The notes: generated by a model from the sequence alone, not told the origin. DNA of 44,144 bases from Lachnospiraceae bacterium (GCA_021771755.1 JAETOL010000020.1:1-44144), one strand, 5' to 3'. Positions 25,417-34,325 are shown, numbered from the stretch's first letter. Made by a program: numbers and translations.

Positions 25417-26148
25417 TTATCCAAAAATACGGATCAGCCCCAGAATTGTCAGATGCACCGGATAAAACCAGTAGAAAAACCATTTGGAAAATTTCTTATT
25501 TTTCTCTGCTCTTTCTCCATTATACAGGAAAAGAATACAGATTCCCGCAAGAGCAGGTCCCACCATACTTCCCAGCATGTAGACCACATCTGCCATAAGG
25601 GAAAACCTTCCCATTCCGCCCAGAAAATTAAAACCTCCAAAAAGCAGCGTTCCTGTAACAAACGCTTTTTTCTTTGCAGCTTCTGAATTTCCTGCACGGA
25701 CAAAAAGAATGGTAAAGACCGGTGCAAGGATTGCCCAGTCGCTGAACATGGACACAAAGATCAGTCCTGCAATACACAACGTCCTGATTACAGGGTCCGT
25801 CATTTCTTTCATTGCCTTTATGATCAGGAAACAGAGAAACAGGGTAAAAAGCATATTCATCCCCGTAAAATCAAGGATTCCCTCTGAAGTAAAAGCCAGA
25901 CAAAACGGAATCTGGGAAATCAATGCAAAAAGGAACAGCCTTTCTCCATATTTCCTGACAGACCGGGTATATCCATAGCCTTCCACCAGAAAATAACACA
26001 TAACCGGAGCCGTAAAATAGCCTGCATCCAGAAAAATTTCCGCTAAAAGAGTTCCCGGCTTCATAAAGATAAGGGAAATATGGTTCAAAAGCATCGTCGC
26101 CATAGCAATATATTTTATGGTATCCCGGTTCATTTTTCTTTCTGTCAT
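25417..26148 (-). CDS. TraX family membrane protein
   Basis: A 243-residue protein with about seven to eight membrane segments. It starts MNRDTIKYIAMATMLLNHI, the usual TraX-family beginning, followed by YFTAPVMCYFLVEGY and ends FYWFYPVHLTILGLIR. Family knowledge: TraX of plasmid F acetylates pilin, while chromosomal members in Firmicutes have no known role and resemble acyltransferase-3-like proteins. It starts about 30 bases after the EFR1 ferredoxin gene on the same strand, so probably co-transcribed. The ATG at 26148 has a moderate GGAGG-like site; the ATG five codons later is possible. Confidence 0.82.
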   Translation of the reverse strand: MTERKMNRDTIKYIAMATMLLNHISLIFMKPGTLLAEIFLDAGYFTAPVMCYFLVEGYGYTRSVRKYGERLFLFALISQIPFCLAFTSEGILDFTGMNMLFTLFLCFLIIKAMKEMTDPVIRTLCIAGLIFVSMFSDWAILAPVFTILFVRAGNSEAAKKKAFVTGTLLFGGFNFLGGMGRFSLMADVVYMLGSMVGPALAGICILFLYNGERAEKNKKFSKWFFYWFYPVHLTILGLIRIFG

Positions 26149-26178
26149 CGTTCCAGCCTCCTCTTCCCGAAGCTGCTC

Positions 26179-26943
26179 TTACAGAAACAGTTCATTTTCT
26201 TTTCTTTCCTCAAAAAGCTTTGCCATTTTTGTTTCAGCTGCCAGAAGTACTACTTTATTTAATTTGCGCACATTTTTCGGACAGACCGAAATACAGCGCA
26301 TACAGGCAATGCATTTCTTTTCATCTACTTTCTTTACATCTTTTGGATCGATGGCTCCCACCGGGCAGAACCGTGCACAGTACCCGCAGGAATTACATCC
26401 TCTTCCGGGTTTCGGAATAAACGGGATTGTTCCAAGTTTTTTATAAGGATGATTTCCGGGAACCTGTACTTCTCCGGAGTCTGTCTCCTGCTCCAGTTTT
26501 TCCCGGAGCTTTTTCCCAAATTTCTGAAGCTCTGCCATATCCTTCGTATCCGGTCTTCCTGCTGCAAACTTCCTCATGATCGAATGTTCTGCCACTGCCG
26601 ACACAGCTCCATAAACGGCAAACCCCGCTTCCTCTGCCTTATCCTTTAATTCTGTAAGCGTATCCTCATAGGCGCGGTTTCCATATACGCATACCAGAAC
26701 TGCCCTTGCTCCGTTTCCCTTCATCTGAGTCAGACGTTCTGCGGCAATCTGGGGAATCCTTCCTCCATAAGAAGGCATGGCGATAAAACAAATATCTTCT
26801 TTCTGAAATTCATACTTACCGTAATCTTCTTGTGCGGAAAGGAGACTGATCTCCTTCTTTTCCTCCTGATAACCTTCCATCAGAATATCTGTAACCTTAT
26901 CCGTACCTCCTGTCGGACTGAATGTAATCTCATATACTGCCAT
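26179..26943 (-). CDS. EFR1 family ferredoxin (flavodoxin-like domain plus 2[4Fe-4S])
   Basis: A 254-residue cytoplasmic redox protein. Residues 1-150 form a flavodoxin-like domain with the FMN phosphate loop SPTGGTDKV and IAMPSYGGRIP. The C-terminal part has two 4Fe-4S motifs, CNSCGYCARFCP and CIACMRCISVCP. Family knowledge: EFR1 (EF-hand-free, flavodoxin-ferredoxin) proteins carry electrons in anaerobes, but the partner is unknown. The ATG at 26943 has AAAGGAG about 9 nt upstream; the longer frame starting at 26976 is not needed. Followed by a TraX-like membrane protein. Confidence 0.88.
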   Translation of the reverse strand: MAVYEITFSPTGGTDKVTDILMEGYQEEKKEISLLSAQEDYGKYEFQKEDICFIAMPSYGGRIPQIAAERLTQMKGNGARAVLVCVYGNRAYEDTLTELKDKAEEAGFAVYGAVSAVAEHSIMRKFAAGRPDTKDMAELQKFGKKLREKLEQETDSGEVQVPGNHPYKKLGTIPFIPKPGRGCNSCGYCARFCPVGAIDPKDVKKVDEKKCIACMRCISVCPKNVRKLNKVVLLAAETKMAKLFEERKENELFL

Positions 26944-27108
26944 TTCTGTTTTCTCCTTTTGTGCGTGTGTCTGCACATACAGGTATATTCCTGTATCATA
27001 ATTACGTTTCCTATACAGTATACTCTAACGATCTGCATCTTTCAAATCTTTCAGCCCATCTCTTTCTGTACTTTTAAAGAAACCTGACCGCAAGTTTCCA
27101 AATAGCTC

Positions 27109-27137
27109 TTGACAGCGCACTCTAAACAGTGTACTTT
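27109..27137 (+). promoter_or_regulatory. candidate promoter of purC
   Basis: TTGACA (27109-27114) is followed after 17 bp by TACTTT (27132-27137), a weak -10. It lies about 40 bases upstream of the purC start. No purine riboswitch is visible. Confidence 0.45.
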
Positions 27138-27177
27138 TACAGTGAAATGAAAAAATCAAATGATGAGGTGTGAACAC

Positions 27178-28050
27178 ATGCAGAATTTAAAACCGATCAA
27201 AGAGGGTAAGGTACGTGAGATCTACGACAACGGCGACAGCCTGATCATGGTTGCTACTGACCGCATCAGCTGCTTCGACGTGATCCTGAACAACGAGGTT
27301 ACCAAAAAAGGTACTGTACTGACACAGATGTCCAAATTCTGGTTTGACATGACAGAGGATATTTTACCAAATCATATGATCTCTGTGGATGTAAAAGACA
27401 TGCCGGAATTTTTCCAGCAGGAAAAATACGAGGGCAAATCCATGATGTGCCGTAAGCTGAACATGCTTCCTATCGAATGTATTGTCCGCGGCTACATTAC
27501 AGGAAGCGGATGGGCAAGCTATCAGGAAAACGGAACCGTCTGCGGAATCAGACTTCCGGAGGGACTGAAAGAGTCTGACAAGCTTCCGGAGCCTATCTAC
27601 ACACCATCCACAAAGGCCGAGATCGGAGATCATGATGAAAATATCTCCTTCGAGCAGAGCATCGATCACCTGGAAAAATTCTATCCGGGAAGAGGCCGTG
27701 AACTGGCAGAAAAGCTTCGTGACAACACCATTGCCCTGTACAAAAAATGTGCGGAATACGCGCTGAGCAAGGGAATCATCATTGCAGATACAAAATTTGA
27801 ATTTGGTCTTGATGAGGACGGAAACATGGTGATCGGCGATGAGATGCTGACACCGGACAGCTCCCGCTTCTGGCCTGCTGACGGCTATGAGCCGGGACAC
27901 GGACAGCCTTCCTTTGACAAACAGTTTGCCCGCGACTGGCTGAAAGAAAACGAAGGTCATGACTGGACACTTCCTCAGGAAATCGTGGACAAGACCATTG
28001 ACAAATACCTTCAGGCATACAAAATGCTGACAGGTAAAGATCTGAAATAA
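27178..28050 (+). CDS. purC: phosphoribosylaminoimidazole-succinocarboxamide synthase
   Basis: A 290-residue SAICAR synthetase of de novo purine synthesis; joins CAIR and aspartate with ATP. Visible: N-terminal [16 protein letters not shown], the catalytic/aspartate-binding [33 protein letters not shown], and [15 protein letters not shown]. Length is typical. The ATG at 27178 has GAGGTG 7 nt upstream; an ATG six codons earlier lies inside or before that site. It is separate from any other purine gene in this window and ends at its own terminator. Confidence 0.95.
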   Translation: MQNLKPIKEGKVREIYDNGDSLIMVATDRISCFDVILNNEVTKKGTVLTQMSKFWFDMTEDILPNHMISVDVKDMPEFFQQEKYEGKSMMCRKLNMLPIECIVRGYITGSGWASYQENGTVCGIRLPEGLKESDKLPEPIYTPSTKAEIGDHDENISFEQSIDHLEKFYPGRGRELAEKLRDNTIALYKKCAEYALSKGIIIADTKFEFGLDEDGNMVIGDEMLTPDSSRFWPADGYEPGHGQPSFDKQFARDWLKENEGHDWTLPQEIVDKTIDKYLQAYKMLTGKDLK

Positions 28051-28063
28051 AGTTCACCAACAC

Positions 28064-28118
28064 AAAAAGAACACGGAAGAGATTCTCTTTTTCAGGAATC
28101 CCTTCCGTGTTCTTTTTT
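28064..28118. terminator. terminator of purC
   Basis: AAGAACACGGAAG (28067-28079) pairs with CTTCCGTGTTCTT (28102-28114), followed by a T-run. A-rich flank on the left lets it work for the convergent trmH-like gene as well. Confidence 0.85.
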
Positions 28119-28157
28119 ATTTTCGAAATTTTATTCTGTATATTTATCCAGTTCTTT

Positions 28158-28988
28158 TCAGATATTTCTTTTTCCCAGCTCCCAGAAAGCAACGGCACTT
28201 GCTGCTGCCACATTCAGAGAATCTACTCCGTGAGACATGGGAATCTTTACTGTATAGTCACAGTCTGCAATGGTCTGAGCTGCCAGTCCGTCTCCTTCTG
28301 TTCCAAGAATCACCGCCAGTTTCTCCTCTTCCAGCAGTTCCGGTGCATCAATTCCCACTGAATCATCACAAAGAGCCATAGCCGCTGTTTTGAATCCCAG
28401 TTTTTGAAGGAGCTCGATTCCCTTTTCCGGCCAGGATATTTTTTTGTCAAAAATAGTCCACGGAATCTGAAAAACCGTTCCCATGCTCACTCTTGCAGAC
28501 CTTCTGTACAAAGGATCGCTGCAGCCCGGGGTTAGCAGTACCGCATCCATATGAAGAGCTGCCGCCGACCGGAAGATCGCGCCTACATTGGTCGGATTGA
28601 CGACATTTTCCAATATGGCGATCCGTCTGGCATTGCAGCAGATTTCTTCTGCAGAAGGAAGCTCCTTTCTTCTCATCAGACAGAGAAGCCCTCTTGCCAA
28701 AGCGTATCCGGTCAGCCTTGTAAGCACTTCATATTCTGCTGTATAAACCGGGATTTCAGGAAAATGCCTCAAAAGCGCAGCGGCCTCGCCTTCCAGGTCC
28801 CTGTGTTCCACCAGAAAGGACAGAGGCTCATACCCTGCCTCCAGAGCCCTTTTGATCACCTTCGGACTCTCTCCTATAAATAATCCCGGCTTTGGTTCAT
28901 AGTATCTCAGAAGCTGAAGTTCTGAAAGCCTTGCATAAGCATCCAGCTCCGGGGCATCAAAATCTGTGATTTCTTTCCAATTTTTCAT
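28158..28988 (-). CDS. TrmH/SpoU family RNA 2'-O-methyltransferase
   Basis: A 276-residue RNA methyltransferase. N-terminal substrate-binding domain (FIGESPKVIKRALEAGYEPLSFLVE) and C-terminal SPOUT knot with NVVNPTNVGAIFRSAAALHMDAVLLTPG, VILGTEGDGL and IPMSHGVDSLNVAAASAVAFWE. Target nucleotide unknown; related to the TsnR/RlmB group. The ATG at 28988 has AGGAG 5 nt upstream; the GTG at 28994 is too close to that site. It is 16 bases after the alkD-like gene, so the two are co-transcribed. Confidence 0.88.
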   Translation of the reverse strand: MKNWKEITDFDAPELDAYARLSELQLLRYYEPKPGLFIGESPKVIKRALEAGYEPLSFLVEHRDLEGEAAALLRHFPEIPVYTAEYEVLTRLTGYALARGLLCLMRRKELPSAEEICCNARRIAILENVVNPTNVGAIFRSAAALHMDAVLLTPGCSDPLYRRSARVSMGTVFQIPWTIFDKKISWPEKGIELLQKLGFKTAAMALCDDSVGIDAPELLEEEKLAVILGTEGDGLAAQTIADCDYTVKIPMSHGVDSLNVAAASAVAFWELGKRNI

Positions 28989-29004
28989 GTGCACTCCTGA
29001 CTTC

Positions 29005-29709
29005 TTATTTTTTCTTTTTAACTTTCAGTGTACGAAGATACGCTTTCTGTTCCGGTGTGATCCGGTAGCTCTCACAGGCCTTCTGGATCGTTTTGTTGTG
29101 AGTCCATACATCCAGCTTCTGTTTTTCTATATAGGGAAGAATGGTTTCATATTGTTTTGCAAGGGCTGTCGCAAAATACCAGGCAATCATCATGTTTACA
29201 TAATACTCTTCTGACCGTATCTCCGATACCATTTGCGGATATTCCTCCCGAAAGTCCTCATCCAGATAATGCTGCATCAACATTCCGATCCCATACCGGA
29301 CCGTGTATACATGATCCGACACGATCCATCTCCGGACAGCTTCCAGAAGCTCCTCTTTATGTTTTTTGAACACCTTGGGCGAGGTCATATCACAGGTTGC
29401 CCAGTTATTTATATATGGAAGGAATTTTTCCAGTTCTTCCATACATTGCCCATATTCCTTCATCTGCTGGATCAGAAATCCATGAACATTATTTTCCTCG
29501 TAGTATCGATGAGGAAGATCTTCCAGAAATCCCCCAATCTCCGGATCCTTTGCCAGTTCTTTTACATATTTGCGCAAAACCGGAACCCGAATCCCGATCA
29601 CAGTATCTTTTTCTACATCCGGCATCAGTCTGGAATGAAATTCCCTGTAGGAAAGATCCTGCATGGAAAAAAGTTCCTCTCTGATTCTTTCGGTGATATG
29701 TTTTTCCAT
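29005..29709 (-). CDS. DNA alkylation repair protein, AlkD-like
   Basis: A 234-residue protein of the HEAT-repeat DNA glycosylase family. Visible: the conserved IGIRVPVLRKYVKELAK, FLPYINNWATCDMTSPKVFKKH (WATCD block), and RYGIGMLMQHYLDEDF, MIAWYFATALAKQYE. Family knowledge: AlkD removes bulky or cationic 3-methyl- and 7-methyl-purines without base flipping. Followed closely by the TrmH-type gene. No SOS box was seen upstream. Confidence 0.9.
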   Translation of the reverse strand: MEKHITERIREELFSMQDLSYREFHSRLMPDVEKDTVIGIRVPVLRKYVKELAKDPEIGGFLEDLPHRYYEENNVHGFLIQQMKEYGQCMEELEKFLPYINNWATCDMTSPKVFKKHKEELLEAVRRWIVSDHVYTVRYGIGMLMQHYLDEDFREEYPQMVSEIRSEEYYVNMMIAWYFATALAKQYETILPYIEKQKLDVWTHNKTIQKACESYRITPEQKAYLRTLKVKKKK

Positions 29710-29807
29710 CGTTTTCGCCTTTTCCCTTCCTGAAATACTATTATTTTACCATGTTCTCCCGTATAATCAATACCCCTGCCGGAACGGAACTCCATGTTTT
29801 ATAAAGA

Positions 29808-29864
29808 TAAAAAACAGGTACAAATGCAGAAACGTTCTTGTCCTGCTTCCATACCTGTTTTTTC
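29808..29864. terminator. terminator of the glycine-controlled symporter
   Basis: AAAAACAGGTA (29810-29820) pairs with TACCTGTTTTT (29852-29862), with T-rich flanks on both sides. It lies 14 bases beyond the stop codon of the AGCS gene on the - strand. Confidence 0.75.
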
Positions 29865-29877
29865 TTAAGATTTCTTT

Positions 29878-31296
29878 TTAATCTATTTTATGTTTTTCTG
29901 CTTTAAAAAAGCTTTTTGTTTCTCTGACCACAACGCCGCTCAGTGCAAACATGGCGATCATGTTCGGAAGCGCCATCAGTCCGTTAAAGATATCCGCAAT
30001 GGTCCATACTGCACTGACCGTCATGTAAGGTCCGATAAACACTGCAAAAATATAGATCCAGCGATAAGTAAGGATCGTCCTTTTATTTCCCTTTGTCAGA
30101 TATTCCAGACATCTCTCACTGTAATAATCCCATCCAAGGATCGTGGTAAATGCAAAGAATACCAGACAGATCATGAGCACAAAAGAAGAAATCTGCGGTG
30201 GAATCGGAAGTCCGTGCTGGAATGCATAGGTTGTTACCTGCACGCCCTCGATTCCCTCTACCTGCCATGCACCTGTAAGTACAATGGAAAGTCCTGTAAG
30301 TGTACAGATCACGATCGTATCAATAAAAGTACCTGTCATACTTACCAGCCCCTGACGCACCGGCTCCTTTGTCTGTGCAGCGGCAGCTGCGATAGGAGCG
30401 CTTCCAAGACCTGCCTCATTGGAAAAAATACCTCTGGCAACACCTTTCTGCATTGCCACCACCATAGTTCCTACCACACCTCCGGTCACTGCTGCTGGCT
30501 GGAAAGCTCCTTTTACAACTGTAACAACTGCTGCCGGCACTGCTTTGATATTGAAGAGGATCAGACTCACACTGAAGATCAGATAGATCACAGCCATAAA
30601 AGGAACAATGATCTGGCTTACTGTTGCGATCCTCTGGATACCTCCGATCAGAATGGCAGCCACACAAAATGCCAGAAGGAGGGAAGAGATCACCACTGCC
30701 CAGGAGTATTCTCCGAGAAACGGAATGTTTACACAATTCGCTTTTTCCGGATCAAAAAAGTTCTGTACCGCACTGGAAATACCATTTACCTGACTGAAGG
30801 TTCCGATTCCGAAAAGTCCTACACAGACACCGAAAAATGCAAAAATCTTTCCAAGCCATTTCCATTTTTCGCCCATTCCGCGTTCAATATAATAAAACGG
30901 TCCGCCAAGGCTGTGCCCATCCGGAGCTACCACGCGGTACTTTACTGCCAGAAGCCCTTCTGCGTATTTCGTCGCCATGCCGAAAAACGCTGCCAGGACC
31001 ATCCAGAACAGAGCTCCCGGACCTCCGGTACATACGGCTGTTGCCACACCGACGATGTTTCCGGTACCAATGGTTGCGCTTAAAGCGGTACACAGGGCTG
31101 CAAAACTGGAAATCTCGCCCTTTCCGCCCTGTTCATTTTTGAACATCCATTTTAATGCAAGGGGAAGACGCCGGATCTGGAGAAGACCAAGACGTACTGT
31201 GAGAAGAATACCGCCGGACATAATGAGAGCCATAAGAGGTACGCCCCATACAAAATCGTCCACGGCTACTAAGAATTGATTAATCATGCTCCACAT
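29878..31296 (-). CDS. sodium:alanine/glycine symporter under glycine riboswitch (AGCS)
   Basis: A 472-residue membrane transporter with about ten membrane segments. AGCS signatures: ALSATIGTGNIVGVATAVCTGGPGALFW, and ARGIFSNEAGLGSAPIAAAAAQTKEPVRQG. Family knowledge: cation-coupled glycine/alanine transport. The leader carries a tandem glycine riboswitch, so glycine is the likely substrate. A ribosome-binding site GGAG lies 10 nt before the ATG, inside a possible hairpin AAAAAG-GAGA-CTTTTT, which might contribute to translational control. It is paralogous to the AGCS gene at 17671-19053. Confidence 0.92.
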   Translation of the reverse strand: MWSMINQFLVAVDDFVWGVPLMALIMSGGILLTVRLGLLQIRRLPLALKWMFKNEQGGKGEISSFAALCTALSATIGTGNIVGVATAVCTGGPGALFWMVLAAFFGMATKYAEGLLAVKYRVVAPDGHSLGGPFYYIERGMGEKWKWLGKIFAFFGVCVGLFGIGTFSQVNGISSAVQNFFDPEKANCVNIPFLGEYSWAVVISSLLLAFCVAAILIGGIQRIATVSQIIVPFMAVIYLIFSVSLILFNIKAVPAAVVTVVKGAFQPAAVTGGVVGTMVVAMQKGVARGIFSNEAGLGSAPIAAAAAQTKEPVRQGLVSMTGTFIDTIVICTLTGLSIVLTGAWQVEGIEGVQVTTYAFQHGLPIPPQISSFVLMICLVFFAFTTILGWDYYSERCLEYLTKGNKRTILTYRWIYIFAVFIGPYMTVSAVWTIADIFNGLMALPNMIAMFALSGVVVRETKSFFKAEKHKID

Positions 31297-31365
31297 TGTA
31301 AAAAGTCTCCTTTTTATATAAAGTTTTACAGCATGGGGGATTAAATCAGATCATTCCTGAAGCAT

Positions 31366-31545
31366 ACTCTGTCCTTTTGCCTGAGAGATTCCAGACGCAT
31401 TCTGCGCCGCTTGCACCTTCGGCCCCTGTTGCAACAGGTGTCTCCAGAGAAACGATCCATTTACAGTTTCTGCCCGGAATACGGGTACCTGAGAGTTTTA
31501 CTCCTTCGGTGGACAAAATGTCTCTTTCCTGCAAACTTCACCTCG
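31366..31545 (-). promoter_or_regulatory. tandem glycine riboswitch
   Basis: On the - strand, two glycine aptamers lie in series. The first (about 31532-31455) has CACCGAAGGAGTAAAACTCT and CAGGTACC; the second (about 31450-31367) has GCCGAAGGTGCAAGC, AATCTCTCAGGCAAAAGG and ends ACAGAG. The CTCTCAGG and GGACAGAG blocks are the conserved core of the gcvT-type class. It ends about 70 bases before the AGCS start. No strong terminator follows, so control may be translational. Confidence 0.9.
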
Positions 31546-31566
31546 TAATTGCTGTTACTGCGCTAT

Positions 31567-31595
31567 ACTATAACGCTAAATTGCTAATTCGTCAA
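31567..31595 (-). promoter_or_regulatory. sigma-A promoter of riboswitch-symporter unit
   Basis: On the - strand, TTGACG (31590-31595) and TATAGT (31567-31572) are 17 bp apart, placing the start about 20 bases before the riboswitch. The -35 box overlaps the stop codon of the M20 peptidase gene. Confidence 0.65.
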
Positions 31596-32764
31596 TAGGA
31601 AGATTGTATTTTCTTGCATACACATCCTTCAAGAAGCTCCTGAAGAACCTTATGGCATCTTTCTATGTCTTCTGTTTCCACAAACTCATCCGGCTTATGA
31701 GCATATTTCAGATTGCCCGGTCCGTAGGACAGACAGTTTCTGTTCTGCAGCCTGCCTGCTATCACAGCCGTATCCGTATATCCCGGGAAAGGACATACTT
31801 CTGCTTCTTTTCCGGTCACCGTATGCACAGCTCTTTTTATTTCTTTCAGAAGACCCGAGTCCGGATTTTTTTCAATATAAGGGCGATTTCCCGTGATTTT
31901 ATAAGATATCTTTACCCCGGAAATTTCCTGCTCCGCCTCTTTTATCGCCCGGTCCGCCATAGACTGTACCATGAGATCATTCACAGGAGGCGCCAGACGA
32001 CAGTCTACCCACAGCCTGCAGAGATCCGGCACTACATATGGCTGGTAGCCTCCCTGGATCTGCCCAAACGTAATCGTAGAACGTCCCAGCTCCTGATGCA
32101 CCGGAAGCTCTCCAAACGCTTTTCGCATACTGCAGATCCACTGCGCCGCTGCTGCAATGGCGTCTGCCCCCTGCTCCGGTCTGCTTGCGTGAGCTGTGAT
32201 CCCCTGCACAGAAACCTCCAGCCAGAATCGTCCTTTATGCGCCATCTGGATCTGTCCGTCTGTGGGTTCCAGATCCATCACCCAGTCATCTGCTGTTACC
32301 CGCCCTTTGCGAATGGCATTTTCCACTCCTTCCATATTTCCTTCCTCATCCACCGTACCGATCAGACGGAGAGGTCTGTCCAGAGAAATTTCTCCTTTCT
32401 GGTATTTTTCTGCTGTTTCCCGAAATACAGAAAGCGCGCAGGCAAAACCGGATTTCATATCACAGGCGCCCCGTCCGTAAATCCTGTTTTCTTCTGTTTC
32501 TGCCGCAAAGGGATCCCGTGTCCAGTCTGCCCCCGCCACTACGGTATCCATATGACAGATAAGGACCAGCATGGGCGCCTTTATTTCTCCTCCTATGGTA
32601 GCGATCACATTGTTTCTTCCGGGAAAAACCGGATCCTCTATAATCTCCGCTCCACAGTCACCCAGATAATTTTTTATATATTCTGCTACAGACCTTTCTC
32701 CTTTTCCCGGATTAGTGCTTTCCAGTCGTATCAGATCCTGCACTGTTTTTATAAGTTCCTTCAC
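31592..32764 (-). CDS. M20 family metallopeptidase (ArgE/DapE/CPG2-type)
   Basis: A 390-residue zinc-dependent hydrolase, probably cytoplasmic. Metal ligands are visible: ICHMDTV (His71, Asp73), GACDMKSG (Asp102), and DEEGNMEG (Glu140-Glu141), plus a late histidine in YAHKPDEFVE. The central dimerisation domain spans about 180-300. Family knowledge: cleaves acylated amino acids or small peptides; it may be an N-acyl-amino-acid hydrolase or succinyl-diaminopimelate desuccinylase relative, undecided. Start is GTG with GGAGGAG 6 nt upstream. Confidence 0.87.
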   Translation of the reverse strand: MKELIKTVQDLIRLESTNPGKGERSVAEYIKNYLGDCGAEIIEDPVFPGRNNVIATIGGEIKAPMLVLICHMDTVVAGADWTRDPFAAETEENRIYGRGACDMKSGFACALSVFRETAEKYQKGEISLDRPLRLIGTVDEEGNMEGVENAIRKGRVTADDWVMDLEPTDGQIQMAHKGRFWLEVSVQGITAHASRPEQGADAIAAAAQWICSMRKAFGELPVHQELGRSTITFGQIQGGYQPYVVPDLCRLWVDCRLAPPVNDLMVQSMADRAIKEAEQEISGVKISYKITGNRPYIEKNPDSGLLKEIKRAVHTVTGKEAEVCPFPGYTDTAVIAGRLQNRNCLSYGPGNLKYAHKPDEFVETEDIERCHKVLQELLEGCVCKKIQSSY

Positions 32765-32823
32765 GATATTCTCCTCCCTTTTTCATTCGTTGCTTTTATT
32801 ATAACAGATGATACAAAAGAAAA

Positions 32824-32850
32824 ACTCCTGAAATCAAATATCTCAGGAGT
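32824..32850 (-). terminator. terminator of the BASS transporter gene
   Basis: ACTCCTGA (32824-32831) pairs with TCAGGAGT (32843-32850); on the - strand it is followed by a T-rich tail. It separates the BASS gene from the M20 gene. Confidence 0.7.
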
Positions 32851-32877
32851 CTTTCTGTTCTGTTTTTATATGCCGGC

Positions 32878-33915
32878 TCAATTATGTGCCGGAACTGCTT
32901 CTTTCTCATTTTCGCCTGCTGTTTTTTCATTTTTCCGGTCAAGGCTGGCAAAAAATCCTGCAATCAATGTACCGGAAATGGAATGCCAGACACAGGATAC
33001 CGCACAGATGATCGCAGATTCCGGTGCACTGGCAAACTGTGCCGTTGTCGTTGCAAGATTCGTTGCAAGACCGGCATTCTGCATTCCCACTTCGATGGAG
33101 ATCGTTCTTTTTTTCGCTGTATTCATGCCGGTCAGCTTTCCGGCTCCATATCCAAGCAGATAGCCCAGTCCGTTATGAAGAAGAACGGCTGCAAAAATCA
33201 CAACACCGGAGGTAAAAAAGTTTGCTCCCTGAGAAGAGATCACCCCTCCAACTACACAGGCAAGCCCAAGTACAGCCACTCCCGGCATGATCTTCTGGAT
33301 ATCCTGAAAAGCTTTTTTCTTTCCCAGAAGATAGTTCAGAAGAAATCCCACTCCGATGGGAAGAATCACGGTTTCAATGATCGATACAAACATAGGCAGA
33401 CCCTTGATGCTGATTTTTGTACCACTTGCAAGAAAAGAAACCAGAAGCGGGGTCATTACCGGAGACAACAGAGTCGATACCGTTGTCATACCAACCGAAA
33501 ATGCCACATCTCCTCCGCAAAGATATGACATGATATTGGAAGAAACTCCTCCCGGACAGCATCCCACCAGAATCAGTCCCAGTGCAATGGCATCCGGAAG
33601 ATGAAGCAGTCTGCTGATCCCGAAAGCCAGAAACGGCATGATCAGATACTGCGCCGCTGCTCCAATACAGATATCCAGCGGTCTCTGTGCAAGGATTCTA
33701 AAATCCTCTGTGGTCAGGGTCAGTCCCATACTGAACATGATGATCCCAATGATCAGGGACTGACTGGTAAATTTATTTCCTGCCATGTCTGTAAAAAGCT
33801 GATAATTGACCCAGCCCATCATCACAGGAACAAAGAAGGTCACCACAGCAATGGCGATCACCACGGCCGAGGTATAGTCCGACAAGAATTTGCTTGCTTT
33901 TTGTAATGCTTTCAT
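32878..33915 (-). CDS. bile acid:sodium symporter family transporter (BASS)
   Basis: A 345-residue membrane protein with about ten membrane segments. BASS signatures: FSMGLTLTTEDFRILAQRPLDI near the front, GLILVGCCPGGVSSNIMSYLCGGDVAFSVGMTTVSTLLSP in the middle, and ISIEVGMQNAGLATNLATT, the sodium-site repeat. Family knowledge: members carry bile acids, pantoate/ketopantoate, pyruvate and other organic anions with sodium. Because the leader is a T-box, the substrate here is probably an amino-acid-related acid, such as a branched-chain keto acid or intermediate, which is inference. The ATG at 33915 has GGAGGAG upstream; a longer frame to 33957 is unlikely. Confidence 0.9.
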   Translation of the reverse strand: MKALQKASKFLSDYTSAVVIAIAVVTFFVPVMMGWVNYQLFTDMAGNKFTSQSLIIGIIMFSMGLTLTTEDFRILAQRPLDICIGAAAQYLIMPFLAFGISRLLHLPDAIALGLILVGCCPGGVSSNIMSYLCGGDVAFSVGMTTVSTLLSPVMTPLLVSFLASGTKISIKGLPMFVSIIETVILPIGVGFLLNYLLGKKKAFQDIQKIMPGVAVLGLACVVGGVISSQGANFFTSGVVIFAAVLLHNGLGYLLGYGAGKLTGMNTAKKRTISIEVGMQNAGLATNLATTTAQFASAPESAIICAVSCVWHSISGTLIAGFFASLDRKNEKTAGENEKEAVPAHN

Positions 33916-33972
33916 AATAATCTCCTCCGTTTTTGTGAAAGCACCTGCTGTCAGCATTCCGGAGGAATATAC

Positions 33973-34258
33973 AAAAAATCCCCTCCGGCAAATGCCGGAA
34001 GGGACGAATCAGATCCGCGGTACCACCCTTATTCTGCAGATTTCCCTGCAGCGCTTACGTACTTCATACGTTTTCCCGGTAACGGGGGATTCCGGCATGA
34101 CTTACTGTTGTTTCAGTCAGCTCCTTAGAGATGATATCCTGTTTTCCCGGTATATCTGCTTCACACCTGCTGCAGACTCTCTGAAATACCTTACGGAATA
34201 CGACGTTGTTCTCTTCTTTGGATTTTGGTGCTTTATCACATTAATTTGTTGTTTTTAT
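33973..34258 (-). promoter_or_regulatory. T-box riboswitch upstream of the BASS transporter
   Basis: On the - strand, the T-box signature GGGTGGTACCGCGG (34015-34028) is followed by a terminator with arms TCCCTTCCGGCA (33993-34004) and TGCCGGAGGGGA (33979-33990) and a T-run (33973-33978). Upstream, the Stem I region has AGAGA pairing with TCTCT and a distal hairpin TCTGC/GCAGA. The likely specifier is ATC (isoleucine) in GGATATCATCTCT, deduced by comparison with the GAA-N-codon-A layout; other frames are possible. Uncharged tRNA should stop termination and turn on the transporter. Confidence 0.88.
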
Positions 34259-34265
34259 AACAGCT

Positions 34266-34293
34266 ATTATAGTCCTGTTTTTTGAAATGTCAA
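34266..34293 (-). promoter_or_regulatory. sigma-A promoter of the T-box/BASS unit
   Basis: On the - strand, TTGACA (34288-34293) and TATAAT (34266-34271) are 16 bp apart. Both boxes match consensus perfectly. Confidence 0.7.
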
Positions 34294-34325
34294 GTAATTT
34301 TTTGAAATTCCCATTCTCTGTCCCA

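Noticed and set aside
29890..31083. Long open frame on the + strand (397 codons) opposite the AGCS symporter
   Set aside because: Cys/His/Ser-rich composition, no ribosome-binding site, and full overlap with a clear transporter gene on the other strand.
31604..33163. Long + strand open frame (519 codons) opposite the M20 and BASS genes
   Set aside because: It spans two good genes and a terminator, with composition unlike real proteins.
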